From Pseudomonas solani (GTDB lineage: Bacteria > Pseudomonadota > Gammaproteobacteria > Pseudomonadales > Pseudomonadaceae), in contig NZ_AP023081.1 in the NCBI RefSeq assembly GCF_026072635.1, positions 466,501-530,500 of the forward strand: 64,000 bases of DNA. Reading direction: 5' to 3'. The notes beneath the pieces are model-generated. The model saw only the letters and a program-made list of their open reading frames with translations, searched no databases and had not been told where the DNA came from. Positions 36,810 through 48,593 of the stretch are shown here, piece by piece (the stretch's first letter is position 1; each line of letters starts with the position of its first letter). Both the position numbers and the translations under genes were made by a program.

Positions 36810-36836
36810 CTCTGCCCCTAGGGGCAGACGCCAGAC
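36806..36836 (+). promoter_or_regulatory. MerR-type promoter/operator with 18-bp palindrome
   Basis: A -35-like TTGACT (36806-36811) overlaps the merR-family stop codon and is followed by the perfect palindrome TCTGCCCCTAGGGGCAGA (36811-36828). A weak -10-like element lies at 36831-36836, giving a 19-bp spacer. Overlong spacers with a centred dyad are the hallmark of MerR/SoxR-activated promoters. The -10 match is poor. Confidence 0.55.
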
Positions 36837-36867
36837 TGCCGCCTTTCCTTCAATGGGCAGGTGGCAC

Positions 36868-37449
36868 ATGGCAACGAAACGCGTCCTGGTGGTACTCGGG
36901 CATCCCTCCGGCGAGAGCTACTGCGCGGCACTGGCGCAGGCTTATGCACAGGCGGCTCAGGCGGCGGGCCACGAGGTGCGCACGCTGTACCTGCACCAGC
37001 TGGACTTCGACCCCATCCTCCACGCGGGCTACCGGCGCATCCAGCCACTGGAGCCGGACCTGCTCCGCGCCCAGGAGCTGATCACCTGGGCCGAGCACCT
37101 GTGCTTCGTCTACCCCATCTGGTGGGGCGGCGTGCCAGCGCTGTTCAAGGGCTTTCTCGACCGCATCCTGCTGCCGGGCTTCGCCTTCGCCTACCGCAAG
37201 GGCAACCCCTTCCCGGCGCGGCTGCTCAAGGGCCGCTCGGCGCACCAGTTGGTGCCCCTCGATACGCCGCCCTGGTACTTCCGCTGGGTCTACCGCGCTC
37301 CCGGGCTGAACCAGATGGAGCGCACCACCCTGAAATTCTGCGGCATCAACCCGGTGCGCACGCTGCCGCTGGGGCCGATACGCGGCGCCAGCGAGGCACG
37401 CCTGGCCGGCTGGCTGGAGGATGCGCGCAAGCTGGCGGGGCGGATCTGA
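36868..37449 (+). CDS. NAD(P)H quinone oxidoreductase, flavodoxin fold
   Basis: A 193-residue flavoprotein of the KefF/NQO type: KRVLVVLGHPSGESYCAALAQAY at the start, then LCFVYPIWWGGVPALFKGFLDRILLPGFAF, the typical active-site segment. It reduces quinones or related electrophiles with NAD(P)H. Its position directly after a merR-type gene and operator suggests induction by the compound it detoxifies. The start at 36868 is chosen because the protein motif begins there; upstream in-frame sequence overlaps the merR-family gene. Confidence 0.88.
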   Translation: MATKRVLVVLGHPSGESYCAALAQAYAQAAQAAGHEVRTLYLHQLDFDPILHAGYRRIQPLEPDLLRAQELITWAEHLCFVYPIWWGGVPALFKGFLDRILLPGFAFAYRKGNPFPARLLKGRSAHQLVPLDTPPWYFRWVYRAPGLNQMERTTLKFCGINPVRTLPLGPIRGASEARLAGWLEDARKLAGRI

Positions 37450-37482
37450 CCGGCAGCCGTGCCCGGCGCAAATCCTGGTTTT

Positions 37483-37504
37483 CCCGGGCTGAAGCCCGGG
37501 CTAC
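37483..37504. repeat. GGGCTGAAGCCC-type palindrome
   Basis: CCCGGGCTGAAGCCCGGGCTAC, the inverted orientation of the copy at 33687. Confidence 0.75.
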
Positions 37505-37564
37505 GGCGCGGAGCGAGGAAAGCGTCTATACCCAAGTACCGCTCCCTCAACCCACGGAGGCAAC

Positions 37565-38353
<789 letters not shown>

Positions 38354-38506
38354 GCCCAGGTCTGGGCTCAGCGGTTGCGGCACCGGGGGTGCGACCCCAC
38401 CAACCGGCGCCGCAACTGGCAGGCGCCCCCACCTGCCCGGTAGAATCGCCCACCTGTCATGAGCGGGCAGCGCCCCGCTCCCCGTGCAACCTGCGAGAGA
38501 AACGCC

Positions 38507-39208
38507 ATGGGCGCCCAGTGGAAAGCCAAACCTAAAGAAGCCGCCGCCAACGCCCGAGGGAAGATCTTCGGCAAGCTGGTGAAGGAAATCATGATCGCCG
38601 CCCGTAACGGCGCCGACCCGGACATGAACCCCAAGCTGCGCCTTGCCGTGCACCAGGCCAAGAAGGCCTCGATGCCCAAGGACACCCTGGAGCGCGCCAT
38701 CAAGAAAGGCGCCGGCCTCACCGGTGAAGTGGTCAACTACGAGCGCACCCTCTACGAAGGTTTCGCCCCGCACCGCGTGCCGGTGATCGTCGAGTGCCTG
38801 ACCGACAACCTCAACCGTACCGTCGCCGAGATCCGCGTGCTGTTCCGCAAGGGCCAGCTGGGCACCTCCGGCTCGGTGTCCTGGGACTTCGACCACCTGG
38901 GCATGATCGAGGCCGAACCGGCCAGCGCCGATGCGGACCCGGAACTGGCTGCCATCGAAGCCGGCGCCCAGGACTTCGAAACCGGTGACGAAGGCGCCAC
39001 CTTCTACACCGACCCCACCGACCTGGACGCCGTGTGCAAGGCACTGCCGGAGTTCGGCTTCACCGTGGCGTCGGCCAACCTGGGCTACAAGGCGAAGAAC
39101 CCGGTCGCGCTGTCCGGTGCCGAGCTGGAAGAAGTCGAAGCCTTCCTCGACGCCCTCGACAACCACGACGACGTGCAGAACATCTACGTCGGCCTGCAGG
39201 CCAACTGA
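38507..39208 (+). CDS. YebC/PmpR family protein (YeeN-like paralog)
   Basis: A 233-residue protein of the YebC/TACO1 family, with MGAQWKAKPKEAAANARGKIFGKLVKEIMIAARNG at the start and the family core PKDTLERAIKKG and YEGFAPHRVPVIVECLTDN. Family members act as transcription regulators (PmpR) or help ribosomes through difficult stretches. The N-terminus differs from the MAGHSKW start of main YebC proteins, which marks this as the second paralog type. It is followed 4 bp later by a small gene, probably co-translated. Confidence 0.9.
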   Translation: MGAQWKAKPKEAAANARGKIFGKLVKEIMIAARNGADPDMNPKLRLAVHQAKKASMPKDTLERAIKKGAGLTGEVVNYERTLYEGFAPHRVPVIVECLTDNLNRTVAEIRVLFRKGQLGTSGSVSWDFDHLGMIEAEPASADADPELAAIEAGAQDFETGDEGATFYTDPTDLDAVCKALPEFGFTVASANLGYKAKNPVALSGAELEEVEAFLDALDNHDDVQNIYVGLQAN

Positions 39209-39212
39209 GCCC

Positions 39213-39437
39213 GTGGGCCGCGAACGCTTCCACCAGGACAACGCCGAGCGCGCCCTCGCCGACGCGCTGCGCCTGCTGGAGCAGCGCGCGGCCCTTGGCC
39301 CGCGCTGGCTGGCCTGGGTCGCCACCGAGCTGTACCAGCTCAAGCCGCCGGAATACGCCGCCATGGTCCGCCGCGAGCTGGAACGCCTGAGCACCGCCCA
39401 GCGGCTGTTCGAAGAGCAGGCGCAGAGCGTTCACTGA
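39213..39437 (+). CDS. Small helical protein, unknown
   Basis: A 74-residue GTG-started protein (GRERFHQDNAERALADALRLLEQRAALGPRWLAW ... FEEQAQSVH) that begins 4 bp after the YebC-like stop. It is strongly helical and charged. The tight spacing and natural stop support a real gene. The function is unknown. Confidence 0.6.
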   Translation: MGRERFHQDNAERALADALRLLEQRAALGPRWLAWVATELYQLKPPEYAAMVRRELERLSTAQRLFEEQAQSVH

Positions 39438-39520
39438 GCCCTCGGGTTGGCGCCTGGGCACAAGCCCAGCGTCGCCCCTCCCCTCATGTGCCAAGGGTCG
39501 CCAGCATGCACACCGCCCCG

Positions 39521-39582
39521 CAGGGCGGGTGCAACCCGCGAGGGCACGCTGCCGAACCCGTCGGGTTTCACCCGCCCTACGC
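39521..39582. repeat. REP-like inverted pair
   Basis: CAGGGCGGGTGCAACCCGCG faces GTCGGGTTTCACCCGCCCTAC, the same class as the pair at 28271-28332. Confidence 0.75.
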
Positions 39583-39609
39583 GCAACCGATCCGGTTGTT
39601 TGCCCATGA

Positions 39610-39633
39610 AAAAAGGGGCCGAAGCCCCTTTTT
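39610..39633. terminator. Bidirectional intrinsic terminator
   Basis: AAAAAGGGGC-cgaa-GCCCCTTTTT. Read on the minus strand, it closes the adhesin/TolC operon 18 bp after the TolC stop; read on the plus strand, it closes the small gene ending at 39437. Confidence 0.9.
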
Positions 39634-39651
39634 CCCATCGAACCGCGAGGC

Positions 39652-41148
39652 TTACTTCGCGGTGCCGATATCCCCGTTTTCCCAACGCGATTCGCTGTTG
39701 GCCAAGGCCCCGGCGATGGTGGAGAGGTTGGCGTCCGGCAGTGCGTCCGGCAGCGGGTCGACACCGGCGCTGATGAACAGCTGGCTGTAGGCGTTGCGCA
39801 GGTCGGCATAGGACAGGTCACGCTTGAGCTGCGCCTGCAGGGTGTTCAGCTCGCCCTGGATCAGTTCCAGCTCGCCGATGCTCTGGGTGCTGTAGCGGTT
39901 GCGCAGTTGCTCGGCGATCTGCCCGTCCAGGTCGGCCAGTTGCTGGCTGGTCTGGAACTGGCGCTGGGCCTCGTGGAAGTTGGCGTTGGCCACGTACAGC
40001 TGGGCCAGCACCGCCATGGACATCGCCTGACGACGCGCGTCGGCGACTTTCTGCCCGGCCTTGGCGACATCGATGGCCGCCGGTGCCGAGAGCACGTTGA
40101 ACAGGTTCCAGGTGACCTTCACGCCGTAGTCGGCCCAGCTCTGGTTCACCAGGAAGCTGTTGCTGTCGTAGTGGCCGCCGGCGGAGAACTCCAGGCCGGG
40201 CAGCAGGCGCAGCATGGCCTTGCGGGTTTCGGCGGCACTGATGCGCGCCTGGTAGTCCTGCTCGCGCAGCTCGGGGCGGCTGGCCAGGGCCTGCTGCTCC
40301 AGGCGGGTGAAGTCGACCTTCAGCTCGGGCACGCTGTAGCCCTCGGTGGAGGCCAGCTGGTAGCTGGTGCTCAGCGGCAGGTTGATCAGCGCGGCCAGTT
40401 CGGTCTTGGCCAGGGTCAGGGCGCGGCGCTGGTCTTCCAACTGGCGCGTGGCTTCGATCAGCGCCCGCTGATAAGCCAGCACCTGCACGGCATCGCCGAT
40501 GCGCTGGTTACTCATGTGGCGGCTGTTCTCGCGGGCCTGCTCCACGCGGCCCATGAGGCTGTCGATCTGCTTGAGCAGGCGCTCGGCCGCCACGGCGCGC
40601 CAGTAGGCGGAGCGCACGTCCTGGGTGATGGTGTGGATGACCTTGCGGCGGCGTTCTTCGACGATCAGGCGCTGGTCGGCCTGCTGCTTGGCGCTGACGT
40701 AGGCGACGCCGAAGTCGAGCACGTTCCACACCATGGTCAGGTCCGCCACGCCGCGATCGCGGTCTTGCGAGGTGGACGGTTCCAGGGACTGGGTGCCGGT
40801 CTCGATGCTCTGGCTGCTGGAAGCGCTGACGTTGTTGCGCCCGGCGTAGCCGGCGGACAGTGCCATGCGCGGCAGCATGTCGAAGCTGGCGAGGTCGAGC
40901 TGACGCTCGGCCATGGCCTGCTCCATCACCTTCAGGCGCGCCTCGAGGTTGTACTTCACCGCACGGGCCATGGCCTGGTGCAGGGTCAGCGGGCCGGACA
41001 GCGGCTCCTGGCCCTGGAACATGGTCTGCAGGTCGGTGCGCGCACGTTCCTCGCTCACGCTCTTGTCGATGGGTTGGCTGGTAACGGCGCAGCCACTGAT
41101 TGCCAAGGCCAGCAAACTGGCCGCAAACGCTTTGTAATTGTTGGTCAT
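39652..41148 (-). CDS. TolC-family outer-membrane channel lipoprotein
   Basis: A 498-residue outer-membrane factor. It has a lipoprotein signal with lipobox LAISGC. Two TolC repeats of long alpha-hairpins follow (around 90-290 and 300-480), with typical segments AVKYNLEARLKVMEQAMAERQLDLASFDMLPRMALSAGYAG and ASRPELREQDYQARISAAETRKAMLRLLPGLEFSAGG. It would form the trimeric exit channel of an export machine. It lies 50 bp downstream of the giant repeat-protein gene, at the end of the operon that also encodes HlyD-type adaptors. The start at 41148 is chosen for the lipoprotein signal. Confidence 0.92.
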   Translation of the reverse strand: MTNNYKAFAASLLALAISGCAVTSQPIDKSVSEERARTDLQTMFQGQEPLSGPLTLHQAMARAVKYNLEARLKVMEQAMAERQLDLASFDMLPRMALSAGYAGRNNVSASSSQSIETGTQSLEPSTSQDRDRGVADLTMVWNVLDFGVAYVSAKQQADQRLIVEERRRKVIHTITQDVRSAYWRAVAAERLLKQIDSLMGRVEQARENSRHMSNQRIGDAVQVLAYQRALIEATRQLEDQRRALTLAKTELAALINLPLSTSYQLASTEGYSVPELKVDFTRLEQQALASRPELREQDYQARISAAETRKAMLRLLPGLEFSAGGHYDSNSFLVNQSWADYGVKVTWNLFNVLSAPAAIDVAKAGQKVADARRQAMSMAVLAQLYVANANFHEAQRQFQTSQQLADLDGQIAEQLRNRYSTQSIGELELIQGELNTLQAQLKRDLSYADLRNAYSQLFISAGVDPLPDALPDANLSTIAGALANSESRWENGDIGTAK

Positions 41149-41198
41149 CCTTGTGCCGCCCCCTGGTACGGCTGGTGTTTGGATATGCCCAAATCGTT

Positions 41199-44100
41199 TC
41201 AACCCTGGGCGGCCGTCCCCGCGACCTGCCCCAGGGCCTGTGCCAGCTGACGCACCTGGCGCTGCTCGGCTTCCTTCATCTCATGCAGCTGCTGGCCCAG
41301 GGTCGGCGCGCCGAAGCTGCGCCCGCCCTGCCCATTGCCACGTTGCTTGTCGAAGATCTTCTCGTTGCTCTCCTGGGGCTTGTCCTTGCTGAACAGGCCG
41401 GAGAAGGTGCTGGCGCCGAACACGCCACCATCCCCGCCACCGAAACCGAGGAAGCCTGCTCCGCCACCGTCGCTACTGCTGTCGCTGCTGGCGAACACCT
41501 GGGCGATGAAGCTGGGTGCCAGGGCACCGTTGTTGATGAAGATGTTGCCCACGGTAGGAATACCGCTGCCCAGGGTCGGCTGTTCGAACAGCGGCGGCGG
41601 GATCAGCGGCGAGGTGGTGGTCGAGGGCGGCGGCGCGCTGGGCACGGTGGGCTGCAGCGGCGCAGGGGTCTCGATCGGTGTGGTCACCGGCGGGTTGGCA
41701 CGGAATTCCGGGTCGCCGTTGTCCAGGGAGCCGATCTGGTAGCCGATGGTGGAGTAGGAATCCACCATGGCGTTGCCCTGACCGTCGGCGACACCGCTGG
41801 CGATGGCCGGCAGCGACAGGCCCAGGCTGCCCTGGCCGGTGATGCCGCTGACCGTGACACGCCAGGTGTTGCCGGTCAGTTGCACGAGGGACTGCAGGGT
41901 GCCGCTGACGCTGCCACCGGTAAGCAGGTTGAAGTCGGCCAGGTCGAGCCCGGTGACGTCTTCGCTGAAGGTGACGGTGAAGCTCACCGAGCTGTTGGTG
42001 GTGGGCGAGGTGCCGTCCAGGGCGATATCGGTGACCCGGGGAGCCACTGCATCCACCAGCACGGCGCTGGTATCACCGACGCTGTTGAGCGTGGTCACCA
42101 CGTCGTTGCCGGCGGCGTCGCGCAGGGTGCCGCCGTTGGCCTGGAGGGCGCCGCCGACGCTGATGCCGTTGGCATCGGCCTGGCCACTGGTGACCACCAG
42201 GCGGAACACCAGTGCGGTGGTGCCGCTGCCGCTCAGGTACTCGGCGTAGGCGGTGCCGCCGGTGTCCAGGGTGATGACCAGACGCGGCATGCCACCGAGG
42301 GTATCGACGGTGACGGCCTCGCCGAAGTTGACGGTGAAGTCGAGGTTCTGGCCAGAACCGTAGGTGCCGTTGGCCGGGACCGTGACCGAGGTCACCGCCG
42401 GCGCCAGGCTGTCGATGGCGTAGTTGTTGGAGTCGGTGCTGCCGAGGCCGGCGTTGCCTGCCAGGTCGGTGTAGCCGGTGTTGTCCAGGGTGATCAGGTT
42501 GCTGGTGTCGGTGACATTGGCGCTCGGCGTCAGGGTCGCCGTCCAGGTGATGCCGCCGTCACTGCTGCTGAGCCCGCTCAGGCTGCCGTTGGCCACGCTG
42601 AAGTCCGCCGTGGTCAGCCCGCTCACCGCCTCGCTGAAGGTGATGGTGACGGTGGTGGTCTGCCCGGCCTTCAGCGCGGTGTCGGCGACCACGATGGTGG
42701 CCGTCGGCCGCTCGGTGTCGATGGCGTAGTTGTTGGAATCGGTGCTGCCGCTGCCGGCGTTGCCCGCCAGGTCCTGCACCCCGGTGTTGTCCAGGGTGAT
42801 CAGGTTGCTGGTGTCGGTGATGGTGGCGCTGGGCGTCAGGGTCGCCGTCCAGGTGATGCCGCCGTCGCCGGAGCTGAGGCCGCTCAGGGTGCCGTTTTCC
42901 ACGCTGAAGTCCGCCGTGGTCAGCCCGGTCACCGCCTCGTTGAAGGTGATGGTGACGGTGGTGGTCTGCCCGGCCTTCAGCGTCGTGTCGGTGACCACGA
43001 TGGTGGCCGTCGGGCGCTGGGTGTCGATGGCGTAGTTGCCCGAGTCGGTGGTGCCGCTGCCGATGTTGCCCGCCAGGTCCATCACCCCGGAATTGTTCAG
43101 GGTGATGATGTTGGTGGCGCCGCTGACGTTGGCGCTCGGAGTGAAGGTGGCGGTCCAGGTGAGACCGCCATCGCTGGTGCCCAGGCCCGAGAGCGAGCCG
43201 CCGGACACCGCGAAGTCCGCCGTGTCCAGCCCGACCACCTGCTCGGCGAAGGTGATGGTGACGGTGGCGGTCTCGCCGATGCGCAGGTTGGTGTCGCTGA
43301 GGGTGATGCTGGTGGCCGCCGGGCGCACACCGTCCACCACCAGGGCCTTGTTGGCGCCCAGGGAGCCTGCCGCACCGGGGGTGGCCAGGGTGAGGATGGC
43401 GTTCTGGTTGGCACCGTCCTTGATGGTGCCGCCATTGAGGCTCAGGGCCGAGGTGGAGGCGTAGTCGAGGTCGGCGGAGCTGTCGCCGGCCTGCACGGTG
43501 TAGGTGAAGCTCAGGGTGTCGGAGCCCGAGCCGGACACGTAGTTGAGCACCCGGTCGGTGGCACCGGTCTCCAGGGTCAGGGTCGGGGTGCCGGTGACGT
43601 TGACCGCCGAATCGAAGCGCACGGTGACGGTGATGACATCGCCGATCTTGTAGGTGCCGTTGGCGGTGCTGGACGAGACGCTGGTGACGGTCGGGGCGAT
43701 GGGCGCGGTCAGGGACAGGTCGTTGCCGCTGCCGCCGATGTAGCTGGTGGTCAGCTGGGTGCCGTTGCCGGCGGCGTTGAACGTGCCGCCCTCGCTGACG
43801 CCGCTGAAGGTGCCGGCCACGGCATCGGCGGCGTCGTTGACGATCACCGTGTAGCTGTCGCCACTGCCGGCCGCGTAGCCATGGGTGACCGCCAGGGCGG
43901 CGCCGGAGACGTCGACGGTGCCGTTGACCACCACCCGGTCGTAGCCGGTGCCGGCGGTGGTGCCGTTGATGTCCAGGGCCAGGGTGCTGCCCGAGGCCAG
44001 CGTCAGGTTGCCGTTGACGGTCAGGATGGCGACGCCCGCGCCGCCCGGGGACAGGGTGCCGCCGCTCTGCACGACGACGTCGCCGCCCAGGGTGCCGCTG

Positions 44101-47100
44101 CCGGCCAGGGTCGCCCCGTTGGCCACGGTGGTGGCGCTGGCGGTGCTGCCGTCGACCACCAGGGTGCCGGCGGAGACGGTGGTGGTGCCGCTGTTGGTGT
44201 TGCTGCCGGACAGGGTCAGGTTGCTGGCGCCGGCCTTGATCAGGCTGCCGGTACCGCTGATGGTGCCGGACAGGGTGGCCGCAGCGCCGGCATTGACGGT
44301 CACCAGGCCGGTCAGCGCCAGGGCGTTGTCGAGGGTGGTGTTGCCGGTGATCTGCAGGGTGGTGCCGTTGGCCAGGTTGAGCGCCCCGGCGCCGAGGTTG
44401 GCGTCGCTGGCGATGCTCAGGGTCCCGCTGTTGACGCTGGTGCTGCCGCTGTAGGTGTTGTTGCCGGTCAGGGTCAGGGTGCTGGCACCGGTCTTGGTCA
44501 GGTTGTTGCTGCCACTGATCACCCCGGACAGGGTGGTATCGGCACTGGTGTTGACCGTGGCGCTGCCGCTCAGGGCGATGGCGTTGTCGAGGGTGGCGGC
44601 GCTGGTCACCGCCAGGGTCGTGCCGGCGCCCAGGGTCAGCGTACCGCTGCCGAGGTTGCTGTCGCTGGCGACGCTGAGGGTGCCGGCACTGACGGTCGTC
44701 GCACCGTAGGTGTTGCTGCCGGACAGGGTCAGGGTGCTGGCGCCGGCCTTGGTCAGGGTGAAGGCGCCGCTGATCACACCCGACAGGGTCGCGGCGGCCG
44801 AGGCGCTCACCGAGGCATCGCCGCCGAGCACGATGGCGTTGTCGATGGTATTGGCGCCGGTGAGCGCCAGGGTGGTGCCGGCGGCCAGGTTCACCGCGCC
44901 CGATCCCAGGTTGCCATCGTTTGTGATCGACAGGGTGCCGGCACTCACATAGGTGGCGCCGTAGCTGTTGCTGCCGGACAGGGTCAGGGTGCCGCTGCCG
45001 GTTTTCGTCAGGTCGTAGGCACCGCTGATGGCACCACTGAGGGTGACGGCGTTGCTGTTGCCGATGCTGCTGTTGCCGGCCAGGACGATGGCGTTGTCGA
45101 TGGTGGTAGCGCCCGTGACGTCGAGCAGGGTGCCTCCCGCCAGGATGACGGCCCCGCTGCCCAGGTTGCCGTCGCCGGCGATCGACAGGGTGCCGGCGGA
45201 GACGGTGGTGGTGCCACCGTAGGTATTGCTGCCGGACAGGGTCAGGGTGCCGCTGCCCTGCTTGACCAGCGAGCCGGTGCCGGACACTGCACCCGAAACC
45301 GAGGTGGAGGTGTTGTCACCCCCGGCGGTCAGGGTGTAGCTGCCCAGTTGGATGCTGGCGTTGGCGTTGTTGCTCGCCAGGCTGCCGACGGTCTGGTCCG
45401 AGAGCAGCGTCAGGACACTGTTGCCATTGACCCGCACGGCGTTGGTGTCAGCCATGGAGGCGTCGCCGTTGAGCTTCAGCCAGCCGTAGTTGGCGAGCAC
45501 GGTGTTGCCGGTGTAGGTGTTGGTGCCGGAAAGCGTGGTCGAGTAGGTGGCGGCCCCGGTCTGGTTGAAGGTCACCCCACCGGTGCCGCTGATGCCGCCG
45601 GAGAAGGTGGTGTCCGCCGTCTGGTTGCTGGTGAGGTTGAAGCTGCCGAGCGTCACCGAGCCGGCACCGGAGAGGTTGCCCAGCGCCTCGTTGCCGGCCA
45701 GGGCCAGGGTGGCACCGGCTGCGACCGACACGCTGGTGTTGGAGGCGAGCGCATCGCCGCCACTGACCGTCAGGGTGCCCGCGCTGATGGTGGTGGCGCC
45801 GCTGAAGGTGTTGCCGGAGCCGGAGAGGGTCAGGTTGCCCGCCCCGGCCTTGGTCAGGGCGCCGCTGCCGGCGATGACGCTGCTGATGGTGGCGGTGTCG
45901 CCGGCGCCATGGGTGAAGGTCTGGGTGGTGCCGCCCCCAGGGTGAGGGTGCCGCCGGTGAGGATCAGGCCGCTGGCCTGGTCCATGTCGAAGGTCAGGCT
46001 CTCGTTGATCGACCCGGCATTGAGGTTGAGCGTCTGGCCAGCCAGGTTGCTGGCGAAGACGATGGTCTGGCTGCCGGTGCTGTCGGCCGCGGCGATGGCG
46101 ACGGCCTCGCTGAAGCTCGTGCCGTTGCTGGCATCGATGGTGGCGGTGTCGCTGGTATTGGTGACGTAGATGAAGTCCGTGGTCACCGTGACGTTGGCGG
46201 TGGCGCTGGCGCCGGCACCATCGTTGAGGGTGACCTTGACGTTGGCATCGCCGGCCGGCGTGTCGTTGCGGTAGGTGATGCGCTGCGCCACATCATTCAC
46301 CAGGGCGGTGGTCGCCGTGGTGCCGCTGCTGGTGAAGCTGATGGTCAGCACGCCGCCGGTATTGGTGAAGGTGGCGAAGGTCTGCCCGCCCGATTGCAGG
46401 TTGCTGCCACTGACGGTGAACAGCCCGCCGGTGGTGTCGAAGCCCAGCAGGTCGCTGCTCACCGCCGTGCCATTGCGCTGGATCACCAGGCTGGCACCGG
46501 ACCAGTTGCCGTTGCCGCTGTTCAGCGCGCCCAGCTCGGCATCGGCCAGGCTGGCGTTGCTGCCCAGATCGAGCCGCACGGTGTTGCCCGCACCGGCCCA
46601 GGCGACGCTGTCGTTGTTGAGGTTGCCGAGGGTCGGTGCCGCGTTGGGGTTGTAATTGGTATCGGTGGTGCCCCCGTTGGTGGTGTAGATGGACGAGGTG
46701 GACGCACCGTTGGCGCCATCGACGTTGCCGGCTCCGGCCGCCTTGCCGCCCAGGCCGCCACCGCCCACGTTGCCGGTGGCGAGGGTACCGGCGCTGGTGG
46801 CGTCCATCCGCACCGTACCGCCGGCGTTCCAGATGGCGCCGACCCCGGCACCGCCATCACCGCCACTGCCCGTCCGGCCGTAGTTTGCGGCCTGGTCGCT
46901 GGCAACCCCGCCGCCACCGCCGCCACCGGCACCGAGGTTGTTGGTCACGCTGCTGTTGACGATAGTCAGGATGCCGCTGCTGGAGTTGTAGATGCCGCCT
47001 GCGGCAGCAGCCCCCCTGCCGCCGGCCGCCGATGAGCCACCACCACCGCCGCCGCCGCCGATGCTGATGCTGCCGTTGTTGGCCACCCCGCCCGATCCCC

Positions 47101-48552
47101 CGGCGGTGTAGCCGGCAGTGTTCGAACCGTTACCGAAGTAACTGCCACCCGAACCTGCCGCAGCGCTGCCGCCACGCCCCCGAAGTCGGGGTTGGGACCG
47201 CCGCCATTACCTCCGGTGACAGTGGAAGGTGAGGTGGGCGTTATGGCGGCACCGGCGCTGGTTCCCCCGGTGCCGCCGAGGGTGGTACCAAAACCACCGC
47301 CGCCGCCGCCGCCCCCGGCGTAGTTGCCACCGAAGTCGCCACCGCCACCGCCGCCGCCGGATGCCTTGTTGGCGGTGATGGTGCTGTTGGTGATGGTCAA
47401 TACGCCCGCGTTGCGGATAGCCGCGCCCAGGCTGTCCATAGCGGGGGCACCTTCATTGGCCCCGTTGCCGACGAGCAGGCCGTTGCGGATGGTGATGTTG
47501 TCCAGCGCGACCTTGGAGTTGGCGCCGCTGGTGGTCACGTCCAGCACCCGGGTCTTGTTGGCGCCGTCCAGCGCGAAACCGCCGCCGACGATCTGCAAGG
47601 TATGGCCGTCGGTGACGTTGATGGTGATGGCATCGTTGAAGCTGGCGAAAGTGATGTTGCCCGTCAGGGTGATGACATCGTCGACGCCGTCGGTATTGCC
47701 CGTGGCAATGGCGCTCTTCAGGTCGGCGATGTTGTTCACCGCCGTGGTCACCAGCAGGTGGTCATAACCGCCCAGGCGCGACAGGCTCAGGGCGCTGCTG
47801 GCCGCGATCTGGCCGGTGGCGATCTCCAGGTCCCAGTCACCGCCCTTGGCGTTGCCGCCGGTGTTGTCGTCGGAAGCGGCGATGTCCGCCCCGGTCATGC
47901 CGGCCAGCTTGGTGACAAAGGCCTGGCCTTCGCTGCCGGCCCCCACTTCGCAGCCGTAGAGGAGGATGTCGCCATCGGTGGTCAGCGCCTTGCCGATGCT
48001 GGAAAGCTGGGAGGCGTATTGCCCGAGGTTGCCTTCGAACAGCGGCCCGTTGCCCAGCAGCAGCACCCCGGAATCGCCGTGGGAAATGATGTGGATGGCG
48101 TCGATGCCGGTGCGCCCGGCCAGGGCGTCGGCGATCTGCTGCACGCCGTCCTTGTTGGTGGACAGCAGCACCACCTCGGCATTGGGCGAGACGGCCTTGA
48201 GCAGCTCCTGGTAGTTCGGCGCACGCGTGTCGACGAAGACGATTTCCTTGCGCACGCCGTTCTGCCCGTCGGTCACCGGGCTGGCCTGCAGGTCCTGGGT
48301 GCCGTGGCTGTTGTCGGCGGTGCCGGCATGGCTGCTGTCGCTGGCGCCGGTGTCATGGGCCGCGTCGGCCGCTGTGGGAGCGGAGGTGGCCGCCGAGGCG
48401 GCGGTATCGGCAACCGTCGCGGCCACCGCGCCGTCGAACATCATGCGCGGCTCCAGCGCACTGATCAGCGGCAGCGGGCACGCCAGGGGCGCAGCCTCCG
48501 CACCTTTGGCCTTGCCGTTGCGACCTGCCTTCCTCGAATGACCCCAGCCCAT
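41199..48552 (-). CDS. Giant LEPR/DUF4347 repeat surface protein (frameshifted as read)
   Basis: Three consecutive open frames (48552-46966, 47086-45854, 45731 and upstream to 41199) make one protein of about 2,451 residues if one base is restored in a C5 run at 47177-47181 and another in a C5 run at 45934-45938. The repaired length is divisible by three. The N-terminus has LEPRMMFDGA (33-42), the LEPR motif of giant adhesins, then a DUF4347 domain (about 100-270). Gly-rich beta-helix repeats follow, then many autotransporter-type strands (LTLSGSNTYGATTVSAGTL), several Ig-like domains including three 102-residue copies, and a Pro-rich linker. The end is charged and Gln-rich (LGQQLHEMKEAEQRQVRQLAQ). 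No RTX calcium repeats are visible. It is probably the cargo of the adjacent HlyD/M50/TolC system. Confidence 0.85.
42415..43332 (-). repeat. Three 306-bp tandem repeats encoding Ig-like domains
   Basis: Near-identical units begin at 42415, 42721 and 43027 (each with ATGGCGTAGTTG on the plus strand), an exact 306-bp period equal to 102 residues. Each encodes an Ig-like domain containing ATVTITF and AVxGLTTADFSV-type strands. The first two units are almost identical at DNA level, which allows recombination and copy-number change. Confidence 0.85.
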
Positions 48553-48593
48553 GACCTCTACCTCCTCGTTCCGGCGCCCGCCTCGGCGGGTGC

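Noticed and set aside
41100..46169. A 1,689-codon open frame on the plus strand opposite the giant surface protein
   Set aside because: Its low-complexity G/A/V/D/Q composition is the antisense image of the repeat protein. There is no domain, no signal peptide and no promoter.
45854..47186. Programmed ribosomal frameshifting in the giant surface protein
   Set aside because: The G5 runs lack a slippery heptamer with a clear downstream stem, and the same one-base deficit occurs in two unrelated genes, so assembly error is more likely.
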